The notes below the pieces were generated by a model. The model worked only from the letters and a program-made list of their open reading frames with translations. It made no database searches and was not told the DNA's origin. The position numbers and the translations under genes were made by a program. From the NCBI GenBank assembly GCA_937902985.1, contig CALFNG010000224.1, positions 1 through 52,450 of the forward strand: a stretch of 52,450 nucleotides of DNA, written 5' to 3'. Below, in pieces: positions 9,053 through 17,267 of the stretch; positions within the stretch are counted from its first letter, which is position 1, and the number at the start of each line of letters is the position of its first letter. The stretch is from an uncultured Myxococcales bacterium. GTDB lineage: Bacteria > Myxococcota_A > Polyangia > Polyangiales > Polyangiaceae.

Positions 9053-9754
9053 CTAGACGCGTTCGAGCATCTGCTTCATGGCGTTTCGCACGCGCGACAG
9101 CGCGGCGATCGTCTCTTCTTTCGTTCCGCCTTCGAGCGCCTTGAACGTGGCCTCGACGTCTTCGAGCTGCTTCATCTCCATCTGACGGAGGCCCTGCACC
9201 ATCTGCGTGAAGGTCTCGAAGAAGTCGACGAGCTCGTCGCCGCGCCGGAGGCGCGCATCGACGTGAAGGTGACCGTCACCGACCTGCTTCAAGAGGCGCT
9301 TCATCTTGAAGACCGGCCCGGCCACCTTGTGGGTGAAATAGATGCCGAGCATCCCGATCAAGACGACCATGAGCGCGAGGCCGCCCACCATCGACTCGAT
9401 CATGAGCTGCTGCCGGTGAATGAGCCGCATCTGCTGGTCGCCGAGCGCCTTGTCGTGGGCGTCGGCCTCGCGGTTGAACTCGGTGAGCAGCTCGGGGCTG
9501 TCCGACGCGAGGTCACGGATGTTCATCCGGCTCACCTCGGAGACCTTCTTGCTCTCTTCGACGAGGGCCGAGCTCTCACCGACGACGGCCTGCGTTGTCT
9601 CGTAGAGGACGGCGCCCATCACCCCGCTGATGACCACGGCGACGAACACCAGAAAGCCCGTGTATTTGAGCTGGAAGTGCGAGTCGAGCAGGTAATTTCG
9701 CATGCTGCGCTTGTAGGCCCCCGGACGCTCGGGCGATGTCGCTGCGGTGGTCAT
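9053..9754 (-). CDS. Two-TM HAMP-domain membrane protein without output domain
   Basis: A 233-residue protein. It has a cytoplasmic N-terminus, TM1 at about residues 31-52 (YTGFLVFVAVVISGVMGAVL), a roughly 70-residue periplasmic helical segment, and TM2 at about 122-142. A HAMP-like linker follows (KVAGPVFKMKRLLKQVGDG), then a short coiled-coil tail. There is no kinase, chemoreceptor or cyclase domain, so it may transmit a signal only through partner proteins. The motif RNYLLDSHFQLKYTGFL recurs in deltaproteobacterial orphan HAMP proteins as I remember them. The ATG has GAGG about 10 bases upstream. It lies 43 bases after the HEAT gene and may be in its operon. Confidence 0.85.
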   Translation of the reverse strand: MTTAATSPERPGAYKRSMRNYLLDSHFQLKYTGFLVFVAVVISGVMGAVLYETTQAVVGESSALVEESKKVSEVSRMNIRDLASDSPELLTEFNREADAHDKALGDQQMRLIHRQQLMIESMVGGLALMVVLIGMLGIYFTHKVAGPVFKMKRLLKQVGDGHLHVDARLRRGDELVDFFETFTQMVQGLRQMEMKQLEDVEATFKALEGGTKEETIAALSRVRNAMKQMLERV

Positions 9755-9797
9755 CGGATTGCCTCTGTCTCGCTAGAAGCTCGCACGAGCTCGTCGT

Positions 9798-10691
9798 TCA
9801 CTTGAAGTTTTGCGCGAAAAGCTCGGCCGCTCGGGCGGCGACGACGCTCATCAGCTGCTCCTCGGCCCCCGAGTCGCCGGGCCGTGCCCCGGGGAGCGTC
9901 GCCCCGGCCGGAACCTCGCCTCGCAAGTCCCGGTCGGGATAGGAGAATACCGCGATCTTCACGCGGACGTGCAGGCTGCCGTCGGAGTAGTCGAGCTTGT
10001 CGACGCTGACGCCAAGGTAGTAGCCCTTCATCTTTCGCTTGGTCAGGGCGGCCTTCGCGGCGGAGTTACTCTCGCCCTGGGGCGCGAGCTGGTACTCGCC
10101 GATGTCGGCCAGCTTCGAAGCAATGGCCCCTCCGACGATGCGCTCGACGTCCGCGGCCGCGCGGGTGGTGTGGTTCGTGACCTTCGAGACGGACACGTAG
10201 TACTTGGCGTTGGCTATGGTGGCCGTCGACGGCTCCCGGCCCTGCCCGCCGGCCGGCGCCGCGGCGGCGTCGAGGGCGTCGAGCGCCCGCTTGACCTGCG
10301 CCTTCACCGGGGCGTTCGTCTCGACGGCGACGCGCCGCTGCAAGCAGTCGTGAGCCGATGCCCGACCGAGGCGCTTCAGCGCCACGGCGACTGCTTGACG
10401 AACCACCTCGCTGGGATCGTCGAGACCGGTGCAGAGCGGCGCGATCGCGTCCTCGTCGTCGGTGGCGCCCAGGGCGAGGGCCGCGTTGGTGCGCACGCGA
10501 AAGTCGTCGGCCTTACCCGAACCGGGTGGATACTTGAGGCGCTCGGAGAGAAACGCCACGCGGCCCTCGGCTCGCGTCGGAGCCACCGTGAGAAGGAACG
10601 TCGCGAGCACCGCCAGCCACGCCAGCACCCGATGCGGAGCTCGGCACCTTCGCAACGCGAGCGTCGGCATCGCCCAAGCCGGCACAGTCAT
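9798..10691 (-). CDS. Exported HEAT-repeat protein
   Basis: About 297 residues from ATG 10691 (MTVPAWAMPTL). This start gives a basic n-region and a hydrophobic segment (VLAWLAVLATFLLTVAP) ending at TRA|EG, a good signal peptide. A longer frame to 10739 would run under the divergent gene. Residues about 45-150 hold two HEAT-like units (FRVRTNAALALGA, EVVRQAVAVALKRLG). The C-terminal half is a domain of unknown type (VERIVGGAIASKLADIGEY, GYYLGVSVDKLDYSDGS) with alternating strands. Function is unknown; probably a periplasmic interaction module. The start is only 18 bases from the divergent start at 10710. Confidence 0.8.
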   Translation of the reverse strand: MTVPAWAMPTLALRRCRAPHRVLAWLAVLATFLLTVAPTRAEGRVAFLSERLKYPPGSGKADDFRVRTNAALALGATDDEDAIAPLCTGLDDPSEVVRQAVAVALKRLGRASAHDCLQRRVAVETNAPVKAQVKRALDALDAAAAPAGGQGREPSTATIANAKYYVSVSKVTNHTTRAAADVERIVGGAIASKLADIGEYQLAPQGESNSAAKAALTKRKMKGYYLGVSVDKLDYSDGSLHVRVKIAVFSYPDRDLRGEVPAGATLPGARPGDSGAEEQLMSVVAARAAELFAQNFK

Positions 10692-10709
10692 GCAATTGTT
10701 CAGGGTAAC

Positions 10710-12746
10710 ATGATGGACGGACGCGCTGCATCGATGCATCCAGCGGCGTCAGTGAGTTTTATTTTTTTCGCGGCGGTTGTCGCACTGGCACCGTCACCGC
10801 GCGCGGCGGGGTCTCAGTCACGTGCACGTGAATCGGCAACGCCTGCGGTTAGGCCTTTGCCCGCGCCCGCGCCCGCGCCCGCGCCGAACCTCACCCCCGC
10901 CGCCTCTCGGTTTCGCATTCACTTGCGCGGAGTCGCGCGCATCGACGCACACGTCGCGCGCTCGCAGGGCAAGCTCGTCGTCAGCGGAACGGTCACCGAC
11001 GATCTCGGCAACGGGACGCCCGGGACGCGTGTCGCTGTGGAGATCGCGAGCGCTGCGACCGACGTGACCGGCGCGCCGGCCCACGGCGCGACAGGCTCGC
11101 GTTTGCCCGCGGCAGCGGGAGCACGCCTCGATCTCGCGGCCTCGGCGCCCGAGATGTGCACCGACGTAACGCAAGCGCCCGTGCTCGAAGGTGCCGATCG
11201 CATGCTCGTTCCCACGGCGATCGGATCGCCGACGTCGACGGCCCCTGCCGGCCGCGCCGCCCGCTTCTGCTTGCGGCTCGTCGTGCCCCTGGGGCGCTAC
11301 GTCGTGCACCTCGAGTCGCGTCCCGCGGGGCTCGTCGACGCCGCACGTCTCGATCTCCCCGTGGATCTCGCCCTCGAGGCCGTGACGCTTCGCTTTAATC
11401 CGGACGCCCCCGTGCGCAGCCTCGACGACGCGGAAGTTCCCGTCGACGTGGCGGCGTCGACCGAAGACGACGGCGTGACGCACGCGGCCGCTGGGCTCGC
11501 GCTCAGGTTGTCGAACGAATCGGGCAACCCGCTCGGGAGCATGGTGACGGACGCGGCTGGCGACGCTCGCGTCCTGGTCGCCGGCGCGCTCCTCGGGCCG
11601 GCGGGGCGTGGCGAGCTTCGCGTCTCGTTCGCAGGCAACGCGACCACCGGCGCGAGCACACACGCTTCGGTCGTCGAACGGCAGACGCACGTGGCGCTCG
11701 AATTTCCCGACGCGATCGGCGGTCGCCTGCCGCCCGGAGCTCCGGCGTCCGGACTCGGGCTGCGCGTCGTGGCCAGGGCGACGTGTGCGCCTCGCGGATG
11801 CAAGGGCTGGCCCACGGGCATCGTCGAGGTCCGACTCGCCTCGGGCGACCCGAGCGGCGGACCCGGCGACGGCGTCATCGGCGCCGCGTCGCTTCACGAC
11901 GGCGAAGCGCGCGTCGTCACGACGTACGGAGCGGCCTTCGATCGCGGCGGCGAAGCCGAGCTCCGTGTGCGCTATCGGCCTGACGCGCCGTGGTTCCTAC
12001 CGATGGACCCGTCGCCGCTCATCCAACCTCTCCGGCCGCCGAGCGCGTGGCGAGAGTTCGGGCTCGCGGGCGCGGGACTCTTCGTCGTCGCGTGGCTCGC
12101 CGGGAGCCGCCTTTCGCTGCGCCCCCGACCCGTTCGACGCGCGGGGCGCACGGAGCTCGAGGAGCGGATCGGGCGCATCGAGATCGTGACCACCGCGGTC
12201 TCCCCCGGAGTGTGTGGCGGGCGCGTCGTCGATGCCCACGAAGGGGCGGCCGTCGCCGGCGCACGGCTGGCGATCGAGCGCCCCGGCTTCGAGATCGCGA
12301 CTGTCGTCGCAGAGACGGTCTCGGACGCGGCGGGCGTTTTCGCTCTCCCTGTTGCCGACGTCCACCCTGGAGACCAGCTCGTTGCCGAGGGGGCCTGGCA
12401 CGGGCGGGTCCGTTTGCCCATACCTGCGGGTGGCGAGCTCCTCGTGACGCTCGTCGCGAGACGGCGAGCGCTCCTCGACCGGCTCGTGGCCTGGGCGCGA
12501 CGTCGCGGCCCCCCTTTCGATGCCATCCCCGAACCAACGCCCGAACATGTAAGGAGGGCCGCTCGCTCGAGCTCGCCGCTCGACGCCCCGTCCGGCGGCG
12601 GCGCAAACGCGGGGATCCAGGCCTGGGCGGGCGCGGTCGAACGCGCCGCCTACGGGGGCGAAGCCGTCGATAGCGAACGCGAGGCCGCGGTCAACGAGCT
12701 CGCGCCGCCGGATGCCGCGGCGAACCCGGGTTCGAGACGTCGTTGA
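10710..12746 (+). CDS. Membrane protein with Ig-like and carboxypeptidase-regulatory-like domains
   Basis: About 678 residues from ATG 10710 (in-frame ATGs also at 10713 and 10734; the last gives the most compact signal peptide, SVSFIFFAAVVALAPSPRA). A Pro/Ala run follows the signal. The exported part, residues about 50-430, consists of beta-sandwich repeats (GKLVVSGTVTDDLGNGTPG, GLALRLSNESGNPLG) of Ig/invasin-like type. A single TM segment occurs near residue 455 (LAGAGLFVVAWLAGS). After it comes a carboxypeptidase-regulatory-like domain (GGRVVDAHEGAAVAGARLA) and an unstructured C-tail. Probably a cell-envelope structural protein. The apparent open frame upstream of 10710 is antisense to the HEAT gene and not used. 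Confidence 0.75.
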   Translation: MMDGRAASMHPAASVSFIFFAAVVALAPSPRAAGSQSRARESATPAVRPLPAPAPAPAPNLTPAASRFRIHLRGVARIDAHVARSQGKLVVSGTVTDDLGNGTPGTRVAVEIASAATDVTGAPAHGATGSRLPAAAGARLDLAASAPEMCTDVTQAPVLEGADRMLVPTAIGSPTSTAPAGRAARFCLRLVVPLGRYVVHLESRPAGLVDAARLDLPVDLALEAVTLRFNPDAPVRSLDDAEVPVDVAASTEDDGVTHAAAGLALRLSNESGNPLGSMVTDAAGDARVLVAGALLGPAGRGELRVSFAGNATTGASTHASVVERQTHVALEFPDAIGGRLPPGAPASGLGLRVVARATCAPRGCKGWPTGIVEVRLASGDPSGGPGDGVIGAASLHDGEARVVTTYGAAFDRGGEAELRVRYRPDAPWFLPMDPSPLIQPLRPPSAWREFGLAGAGLFVVAWLAGSRLSLRPRPVRRAGRTELEERIGRIEIVTTAVSPGVCGGRVVDAHEGAAVAGARLAIERPGFEIATVVAETVSDAAGVFALPVADVHPGDQLVAEGAWHGRVRLPIPAGGELLVTLVARRRALLDRLVAWARRRGPPFDAIPEPTPEHVRRAARSSSPLDAPSGGGANAGIQAWAGAVERAAYGGEAVDSEREAAVNELAPPDAAANPGSRRR

Positions 12747-12772
12747 CTGCGCTCTCCCACGATCCCTATAGT
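12743..12772 (+). promoter_or_regulatory. Putative sigma-70 promoter of ftsY
   Basis: TTGACT (12743-12748), an 18-base spacer and TATAGT (12767-12772) precede ftsY at 12805. The -35 box overlaps the TGA stop of the upstream gene, so ftsY can be transcribed on its own. Start of transcription would be near 12779, leaving a leader of about 26 bases. Confidence 0.6.
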
Positions 12773-12804
12773 CCCCAGCCGCCAAGACCAGGCGGACGCC
12801 GCAC

Positions 12805-14064
12805 ATGACCACGTCTATCGTCATCGTCATCGCGCTCGTCGTAGTCGCCATCGGCGTGTTTGCCGCTCTCGCGCGCGGCAAGGGCGGCCGCCAGCTCCAG
12901 GCGCCGCCTTCGTCGCGTGCGGTGCCCGGCCCTCCTTCGCAACCACCGCCCAAGCGCACGTCCGAGCGGCCCGCGGTGCCGCCCCGCAACGAACGGTTGC
13001 CGTCGACGGCTCCCGCGCCCCAAGGCGAAGCACGCACCGGCGCCACCGCTCGTTCCCCCTCCACCCCCGCGGCCACCGAGCCGACAAAGCCGCTCACCAC
13101 GCCTCCGGGCCCGTCGGTTCCTCCGTCGAAACGCGACGTCGCAGGGCTTCGCAAAGGCCTCGCGGCCTCCCGAGGCGGCTTCGTCGCGCGTCTGAGCGCG
13201 CTGTTTCAGGGCAAGAAAGAGATCGACCCGGCCATCTTGGAGCAGGTGGAAGAAGTGATGCTCACGAGCGACGTCGGTCCGAAGACGACGCAAGCCATCC
13301 TGGCCCGGCTCCGAGGTTCGCTCGAGCGGAACGAGCTGCGCGACGCCGACGCCGTCTGGGCGGCGCTCCGGGCCGAGGCGAGCCGCATCCTCCAGATCGG
13401 GGGTGGCGCGGTCCGTCTGTCGGCAAAGCCCACCGTCGTGCTGATGGTCGGCGTCAACGGCGTCGGCAAGACGACGACGATCGGAAAGCTCGCGACACGT
13501 TACAACGCGGCGGGCAAGACGGTCATGCTCGCAGCAGGCGACACCTTCCGAGCCGCCGCCGTTCAGCAGCTCGAAGTCTGGGGCAAGCGAGTCGGGTCCG
13601 AAGTCGTCCGGGGCAAAGAGGGTGCCGACCCGGCGGCCGTGGCCTTCGACGCGACCAACCGCGCAAAAGAGAACGGGATCGATCTCCTGTTCATCGATAC
13701 GGCGGGCCGCCTCCACACCAAGGCTCCGCTCATGGACGAGATCAAGAAAGTACGAAAGACGATCGCCAAGGCGATGGATGGCGCTCCTCACGAGACCTTC
13801 CTCGTTCTCGACGCGACCACCGGACAGAACGCGTTGCAGCAGGCCGCGCTGTTCAAAGACGCACTCGATCTCACGGGCATCGTGTTGACGAAGCTCGACG
13901 GCACGGCAAAGGGCGGTATCGTCCTCGGCATCTGCGACGAGCTGGGCGTCCCGGTGCGATATGTCGGGCTCGGCGAGCGAGCCGAAGACCTGAGAGAGTT
14001 CCACGCGGACGAGTTCGTCGAAGCCCTGTTTGGTAAGGGCGAAGACGAAGTCGCCGCAGCTTGA
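12805..14064 (+). CDS. ftsY: FtsY, signal recognition particle receptor
   Basis: A 419-residue protein: the SRP receptor GTPase that docks Ffh-ribosome complexes at the membrane. It starts with an N-terminal membrane anchor (SIVIVIALVVVAIGVFAAL), unlike E. coli FtsY, which uses an acidic amphipathic A domain; a Pro-rich linker follows to about residue 105. The NG domain follows: helical N domain (ILEQVEEVMLTSDVGPKTTQ), then GTPase motifs GVNGVGKTT at about 215, DTFRAAA at about 246, DTAGR at about 298, TKLDGTAKGG at about 362 and the closing loop VGLGE. All nucleotide-binding residues are present. It is preceded by its own promoter and followed by a promoter for the outer-membrane genes, so it is probably monocistronic. 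Confidence 0.97.
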   Translation: MTTSIVIVIALVVVAIGVFAALARGKGGRQLQAPPSSRAVPGPPSQPPPKRTSERPAVPPRNERLPSTAPAPQGEARTGATARSPSTPAATEPTKPLTTPPGPSVPPSKRDVAGLRKGLAASRGGFVARLSALFQGKKEIDPAILEQVEEVMLTSDVGPKTTQAILARLRGSLERNELRDADAVWAALRAEASRILQIGGGAVRLSAKPTVVLMVGVNGVGKTTTIGKLATRYNAAGKTVMLAAGDTFRAAAVQQLEVWGKRVGSEVVRGKEGADPAAVAFDATNRAKENGIDLLFIDTAGRLHTKAPLMDEIKKVRKTIAKAMDGAPHETFLVLDATTGQNALQQAALFKDALDLTGIVLTKLDGTAKGGIVLGICDELGVPVRYVGLGERAEDLREFHADEFVEALFGKGEDEVAAA

Positions 14065-14089
14065 GACGCGAAAGATCTAAAGAAAGTCC

Positions 14090-14119
14090 TTTGCTCGGCC
14101 GAAATGGCGCTGATATAGT
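14090..14119 (+). promoter_or_regulatory. Putative sigma-70 promoter of the outer-membrane protein pair
   Basis: TTTGCT (14090-14095) and TATAGT (14114-14119) are separated by 18 bases, the same geometry and -10 box as the ftsY promoter. The transcript would start near 14126, giving a leader of about 130 bases before the start codon at 14257. Confidence 0.55.
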
Positions 14120-14256
14120 CGCGCTCACTTTTGCTGTCAGCCTGATTCCCCAGCAGTTCTCAGAGTTTAGGCACGACGCGTCGAAATTAAATGCGAAGGC
14201 CGCTCCCACGGGGATCTTCGGCCGACAATGCCTCGAAGGATGCGGAAGGGGTAGCA

Positions 14257-15291
14257 ATGAAGCAGGCTCGCAGGTGGCTTCTACTCGCGGCAGCCTTGGT
14301 GCTGCTGCCGCAGGCGGCGTACGCCCAGAAGAAGAAGCCCAAGGGTGGTAATTCTGGAGCGACTGCCACGCCTGCTGCGGCTCCCGCGGCGGACACGGGT
14401 GCGCAAGCAGCTCCCGCCGACATGGACGCAGATCAACCGGCCCCCGCGCCGGGAGCACCGGCGACGCCGGCTGGCGGTGATCAAGGAACTCCTGCTGCCG
14501 GAGGCGACACGGGCGCCGGCGGCGATATGGACATCTGCCAGATCACGCCTGACGCTCCCCAGTGTATGGCCACCAAAGAGATCAACCTCGGCCTCGAGGC
14601 GAAGAAGGCCGTTCGCGCCGAAGTCTACGCGGTGCAGCAGCAGTACGTCATCAAGGCGCAGCGCTTCGAGATTCAGCCGTATTTCGCGATCACGCTGAAC
14701 GACCAGTTCGTCAGCCACGACGCGCCAGGCCTCTCGCTGAATTACTACATCACGCAGGTGCTCGCGGTCGGCCTAAACGGAAATTGGTACGGGTCCCTCA
14801 ACCAGGACTCGGACTTCAACTTTCAAAACCGTCGCGCGGCGCGAATTGCAGTTCCGCTGAATGATTATCAGGCTAGCGGCGATCTGAACTTCACATACGT
14901 CCCGATGTACGGGAAGTTCGCCGGGTTCGGAGACTTCATCTTCCACTACGACGCCTACATCGATGGCGGCGTGGGTGTGATTCGAACGAAGCCGATCCCG
15001 GTCATCGATCCCGACAACCGATCGTTCGACTGGAACACACTCGTCAACTTCGACGTGGGGATCGGCCTTCGGATCTTCTTCAACCGCTGGCTCGCAGCCG
15101 TCCTCGAGGTGCGCGACATCATGTTCTTCGACAAGATCGAGAACACGAAGATTCAACCCGGACTGGCTGCCGCGGACCCGGTCAAGGGCGTGTGGTACGA
15201 CCCGAACTCGCACTTCACCAACGACGTCCAGTTGCAGGTCGGCCTCTCGCTGTTTCTGCCGACTTCCTTCGACTACACGTTGCCGAAATGA
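14257..15291 (+). CDS. Outer-membrane beta-barrel protein (myxobacterial OMP type)
   Basis: 344 residues from ATG 14257, chosen because it has AGGGG just upstream and opens a signal peptide (RRWLLLAAALVLLPQAAYA|Q). The mature N-terminus is a Lys then Ala/Pro/Gly-rich disordered linker to about residue 90, with two cysteines (DICQITPDAPQC). The rest is a beta-barrel of alternating strands (FEIQPYFAITLNDQFVSHDA, LSLNYYITQVLAVGLNGNWY, LVNFDVGIGLRIFFNRWLAA). It shares its layout with the next gene and with the outer-membrane beta-barrel proteins of myxobacterial gliding clusters (GltA/GltB-like), which is an inference. Its stop overlaps an in-frame ATG of the next gene (ATGA). Confidence 0.85.
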   Translation: MKQARRWLLLAAALVLLPQAAYAQKKKPKGGNSGATATPAAAPAADTGAQAAPADMDADQPAPAPGAPATPAGGDQGTPAAGGDTGAGGDMDICQITPDAPQCMATKEINLGLEAKKAVRAEVYAVQQQYVIKAQRFEIQPYFAITLNDQFVSHDAPGLSLNYYITQVLAVGLNGNWYGSLNQDSDFNFQNRRAARIAVPLNDYQASGDLNFTYVPMYGKFAGFGDFIFHYDAYIDGGVGVIRTKPIPVIDPDNRSFDWNTLVNFDVGIGLRIFFNRWLAAVLEVRDIMFFDKIENTKIQPGLAAADPVKGVWYDPNSHFTNDVQLQVGLSLFLPTSFDYTLPK

Positions 15292-15311
15292 GAACAGAGA
15301 CGAGGACGGCG

Positions 15312-16184
15312 ATGACGCGGCGTTTCGTCAAGACGGTTCTGGCATCGCTCGCCGTAGTGTGCGCGGTGTCGGCGGCGGGTGCGGCCAACGCCCAGGAACT
15401 GCAGCTCACGGGCCCGCTCAAGGGCGCGCCCGCCGTTCGGCACCTCAGGCTCTATCGGCAGGGCCGCTTCGAGATCGCGCCGACGGTCTCGTTCTCCCTG
15501 CTCGACGAGTATCGGCGAACGATCCTCGCCGGCGCGACGCTGAGCTACAACATCACCGACTGGCTCGCGCTCGGCATCTGGGGCGGTGCGGGCGTCGCCA
15601 GCTTGACGACGGACCTGACGGACAAGATCGACGGGTTGGGGGGGGCCCCCCGCGATCAGCTCACGGCGATCAACGTGGCGCACTCGAAGAGCCCGTTCGG
15701 GCAGAATCCGAACAGCCCCGCGTCGTTCGCCGACCAGACCGCGAAGATGTCGTATCTGGTCTCGCCGCAGGTGACGTTCACCCCGTTCCGCGGCAAGCTC
15801 GCCATCTTCAACAAGATCTTCGTCGACACCGACCTCTACGTTGCAGGCGGCGTGGCGATCGTCGGGATCCAGGAGCGCGCAGACTGTGTCGCCTCGAAGT
15901 GCAATGCGCCGAGCTCGTTCGACTTGCAGTCGCTGACCAAAGTGGCGCCCACGTTCGGGGTCGGGCTCGACTTCTACCCGAGCAACTTCGTTTCCTTCGG
16001 GGCCGAATACCGCGCCCTTCCCTTCTCGTGGAACCGCTCCGGGTTCGATTCGCGTGGCGCTGGCCCGAACGGGAACTTTCCCGATCAGCAGGTCAACAGC
16101 AGCGACGAGACCTTCAAGTTCAATATGCTCGTCTCCATCCACATTGGCTTCTCGTTCCCGACGGCGCCGAAGATCAGCGAGTAG
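15312..16184 (+). CDS. Outer-membrane beta-barrel protein, second of pair
   Basis: 290 residues from ATG 15312, which gives the signal peptide TRRFVKTVLASLAVVCAVSA cleaved near ANA|QE and has GAGG about 9 bases upstream. An in-frame ATG at 15288 overlapping the previous stop is an alternative. Barrel strands are evident (FEIAPTVSFSLLDEYRRTIL, TLSYNITDWLALGIWGGAG, LVSPQVTFTPFRGKLAIF), and the protein ends in a strand (LVSIHIGFSF). The motif RLYRQGRFEIAPTVSFSL parallels QRFEIQPYFAITL of the upstream gene, so the two are probably paralogous partners in the outer membrane. A run of 8 G followed by 6 C inside the gene (15638-15651) is a possible slippage or sequencing-error site. Confidence 0.85.
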   Translation: MTRRFVKTVLASLAVVCAVSAAGAANAQELQLTGPLKGAPAVRHLRLYRQGRFEIAPTVSFSLLDEYRRTILAGATLSYNITDWLALGIWGGAGVASLTTDLTDKIDGLGGAPRDQLTAINVAHSKSPFGQNPNSPASFADQTAKMSYLVSPQVTFTPFRGKLAIFNKIFVDTDLYVAGGVAIVGIQERADCVASKCNAPSSFDLQSLTKVAPTFGVGLDFYPSNFVSFGAEYRALPFSWNRSGFDSRGAGPNGNFPDQQVNSSDETFKFNMLVSIHIGFSFPTAPKISE

Positions 16185-16222
16185 TCACGGCGCGGCCTCG
16201 GGTCGAGCGAGTCTCTTCAGAC

Positions 16223-16337
16223 GAGATTGGCCGCAGAGGCGCGGAGAACGCAGAGTTCTGGGGTTCGGGAAAGAGCCGTCCGCACGGACGCCGCCGGCCA
16301 AGATCTCTGCGCCCTCTGCGCCTCTGCGGCCCATCTC
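16223..16337. repeat. Large imperfect inverted repeat of the CGCAGAGGCGCAGAG family
   Basis: The arms 16223-16255 and 16305-16337 are complementary at 29 of 33 positions around a 49-base loop. They contain the iterated motif GCCGCAGAGGCGC. It sits exactly between two convergent genes, so it could act as a bidirectional terminator. Closely similar CGCAGAG-type hairpins recur between genes in many unrelated bacteria in my recollection, suggesting a dispersed REP-like element rather than a gene-specific terminator. Confidence 0.75.
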
Positions 16338-16365
16338 GCTCTCCCGCGCACCGGCCGCGTGCCGA

Positions 16366-17106
16366 TCAACGCTTGGTGACGCGGCCGGCGGAGTCTAGCG
16401 AGTAGGCCGGGGGCAGCACGTTGCGAATGCCTGCGCGATCGGCTTCGGCGATCGGCCACGCGCGGGTGACCAGACCTTCGGCCACGCGCGACCGGACGCG
16501 GACGCTCTCCTCGTCGAGGAGCAGCTTGACGAGGGCGGGGAGGACCGCAGCGTCGTCTTGCGCGATCAGCGTGGAGGCCGCGTGAAAGCGTGCTGGCTCG
16601 TTCACGTCTTCCAGGAAGCGCTCGACCTCTTCGCGGATGCGCGGGTGGCGATGGTCTTCGAGCGCCGTGAGGACCTGGACCTTGGGCTCGACGAACTTCG
16701 AGTACTCGGTGTCCCACTTCGCCAGCCACTGGAGGAGCTCGTCGACGAATTCGTTCTCGTCGACCAGCGCTTTGACGATCTTCATCGGCCAAGCCAGGCT
16801 CTCGGCTCGGGCCGCGAACGCGCGCACGGGCTCGATCGCCTCGCGGCCTGCCCGGAGCACGCCGCGGAAGGCGGCGTCTTTCTCTTCTTGGTCCGTGATC
16901 GACGGATCCATATGAAAGGTGAAGCGCCGCAGCAAGACGGTGACTGCCTCGCCGCTTTCCATGTCGGAGAGCGCCTGGATGGCCTCTTGGCGATCGTAGT
17001 TCTGGGCCCGCTTCTCCATGCGATCGGCCCATTTCGCGGCCGTGCCCTTCGGGCGTGGCTTTCCTTCCGCCTTTGGGGCGCTCTTGAACCGATCGAACAG
17101 ACCCAT
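16366..17106 (-). CDS. HEAT-repeat protein, cytoplasmic
   Basis: 246 residues from ATG 17106 with a good AGGAGA ribosome site. It has a basic N-terminus (MGLFDRFKSAPKAEGKPRPK) and no signal peptide or membrane segment. The body is HEAT-like helix pairs: QEAIQALSDMESGEAVTVLL, KVQVLTALEDHRHPRIREEV, PARFHAASTLIAQDDAAVLP, SVRVRSRVAEGLVTRAWP. Such small soluble HEAT proteins are protein-interaction adaptors; no partner can be named. It is separated from the upstream sensor-like gene by a hairpin and a duplication, so it probably has its own promoter. Confidence 0.85.
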   Translation of the reverse strand: MGLFDRFKSAPKAEGKPRPKGTAAKWADRMEKRAQNYDRQEAIQALSDMESGEAVTVLLRRFTFHMDPSITDQEEKDAAFRGVLRAGREAIEPVRAFAARAESLAWPMKIVKALVDENEFVDELLQWLAKWDTEYSKFVEPKVQVLTALEDHRHPRIREEVERFLEDVNEPARFHAASTLIAQDDAAVLPALVKLLLDEESVRVRSRVAEGLVTRAWPIAEADRAGIRNVLPPAYSLDSAGRVTKR

Positions 17107-17190
17107 GCTTCTCCTGCCGCTGCCCCGACGGGGCGGCGCAGTCTAGAACGCATCCCATAGTCGCGCGATGCCGGCGCGATCCGGCGGTGG

Positions 17191-17208
17191 GGGGAGCACC
17201 GGCTCCCC
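17191..17208 (-). terminator. Hairpin downstream of the sensor-like gene
   Basis: GGGGAGC, loop ACCG, GCTCCCC form a 7-bp perfect stem about 40 bases beyond the stop of the gene at 17249-18700 on the minus strand. There is no U-tract after it, so it would be a weak or Rho-assisted terminator, or simply a 3'-end stabiliser. Confidence 0.4.
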
Positions 17209-17213
17209 TCGAT

Positions 17214-17267
17214 CCGCGATCAGAGCGGGTACCGCTAGCGACCCGCGATCAGAGCGGGACCGCTAGC
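17214..17267. repeat. Tandem duplication of a gene's 3' end
   Basis: Two nearly identical copies, 17214-17239 and 17243-17267, share CCGCGATCAGAGCGGG followed by ACCGCTAGC (one base differs by insertion). The second copy holds the last codons and stop of the minus-strand gene ending at 17249, and the first lies just after the stop. This is a recent short tandem duplication, probably by replication slippage. Confidence 0.8.

Noticed and set aside
9810-10709. Extension of the Ig-like protein gene 300 codons upstream
   Set aside because: That part is antisense to the HEAT gene and has low-complexity composition; the signal peptide begins at 10710-10734.
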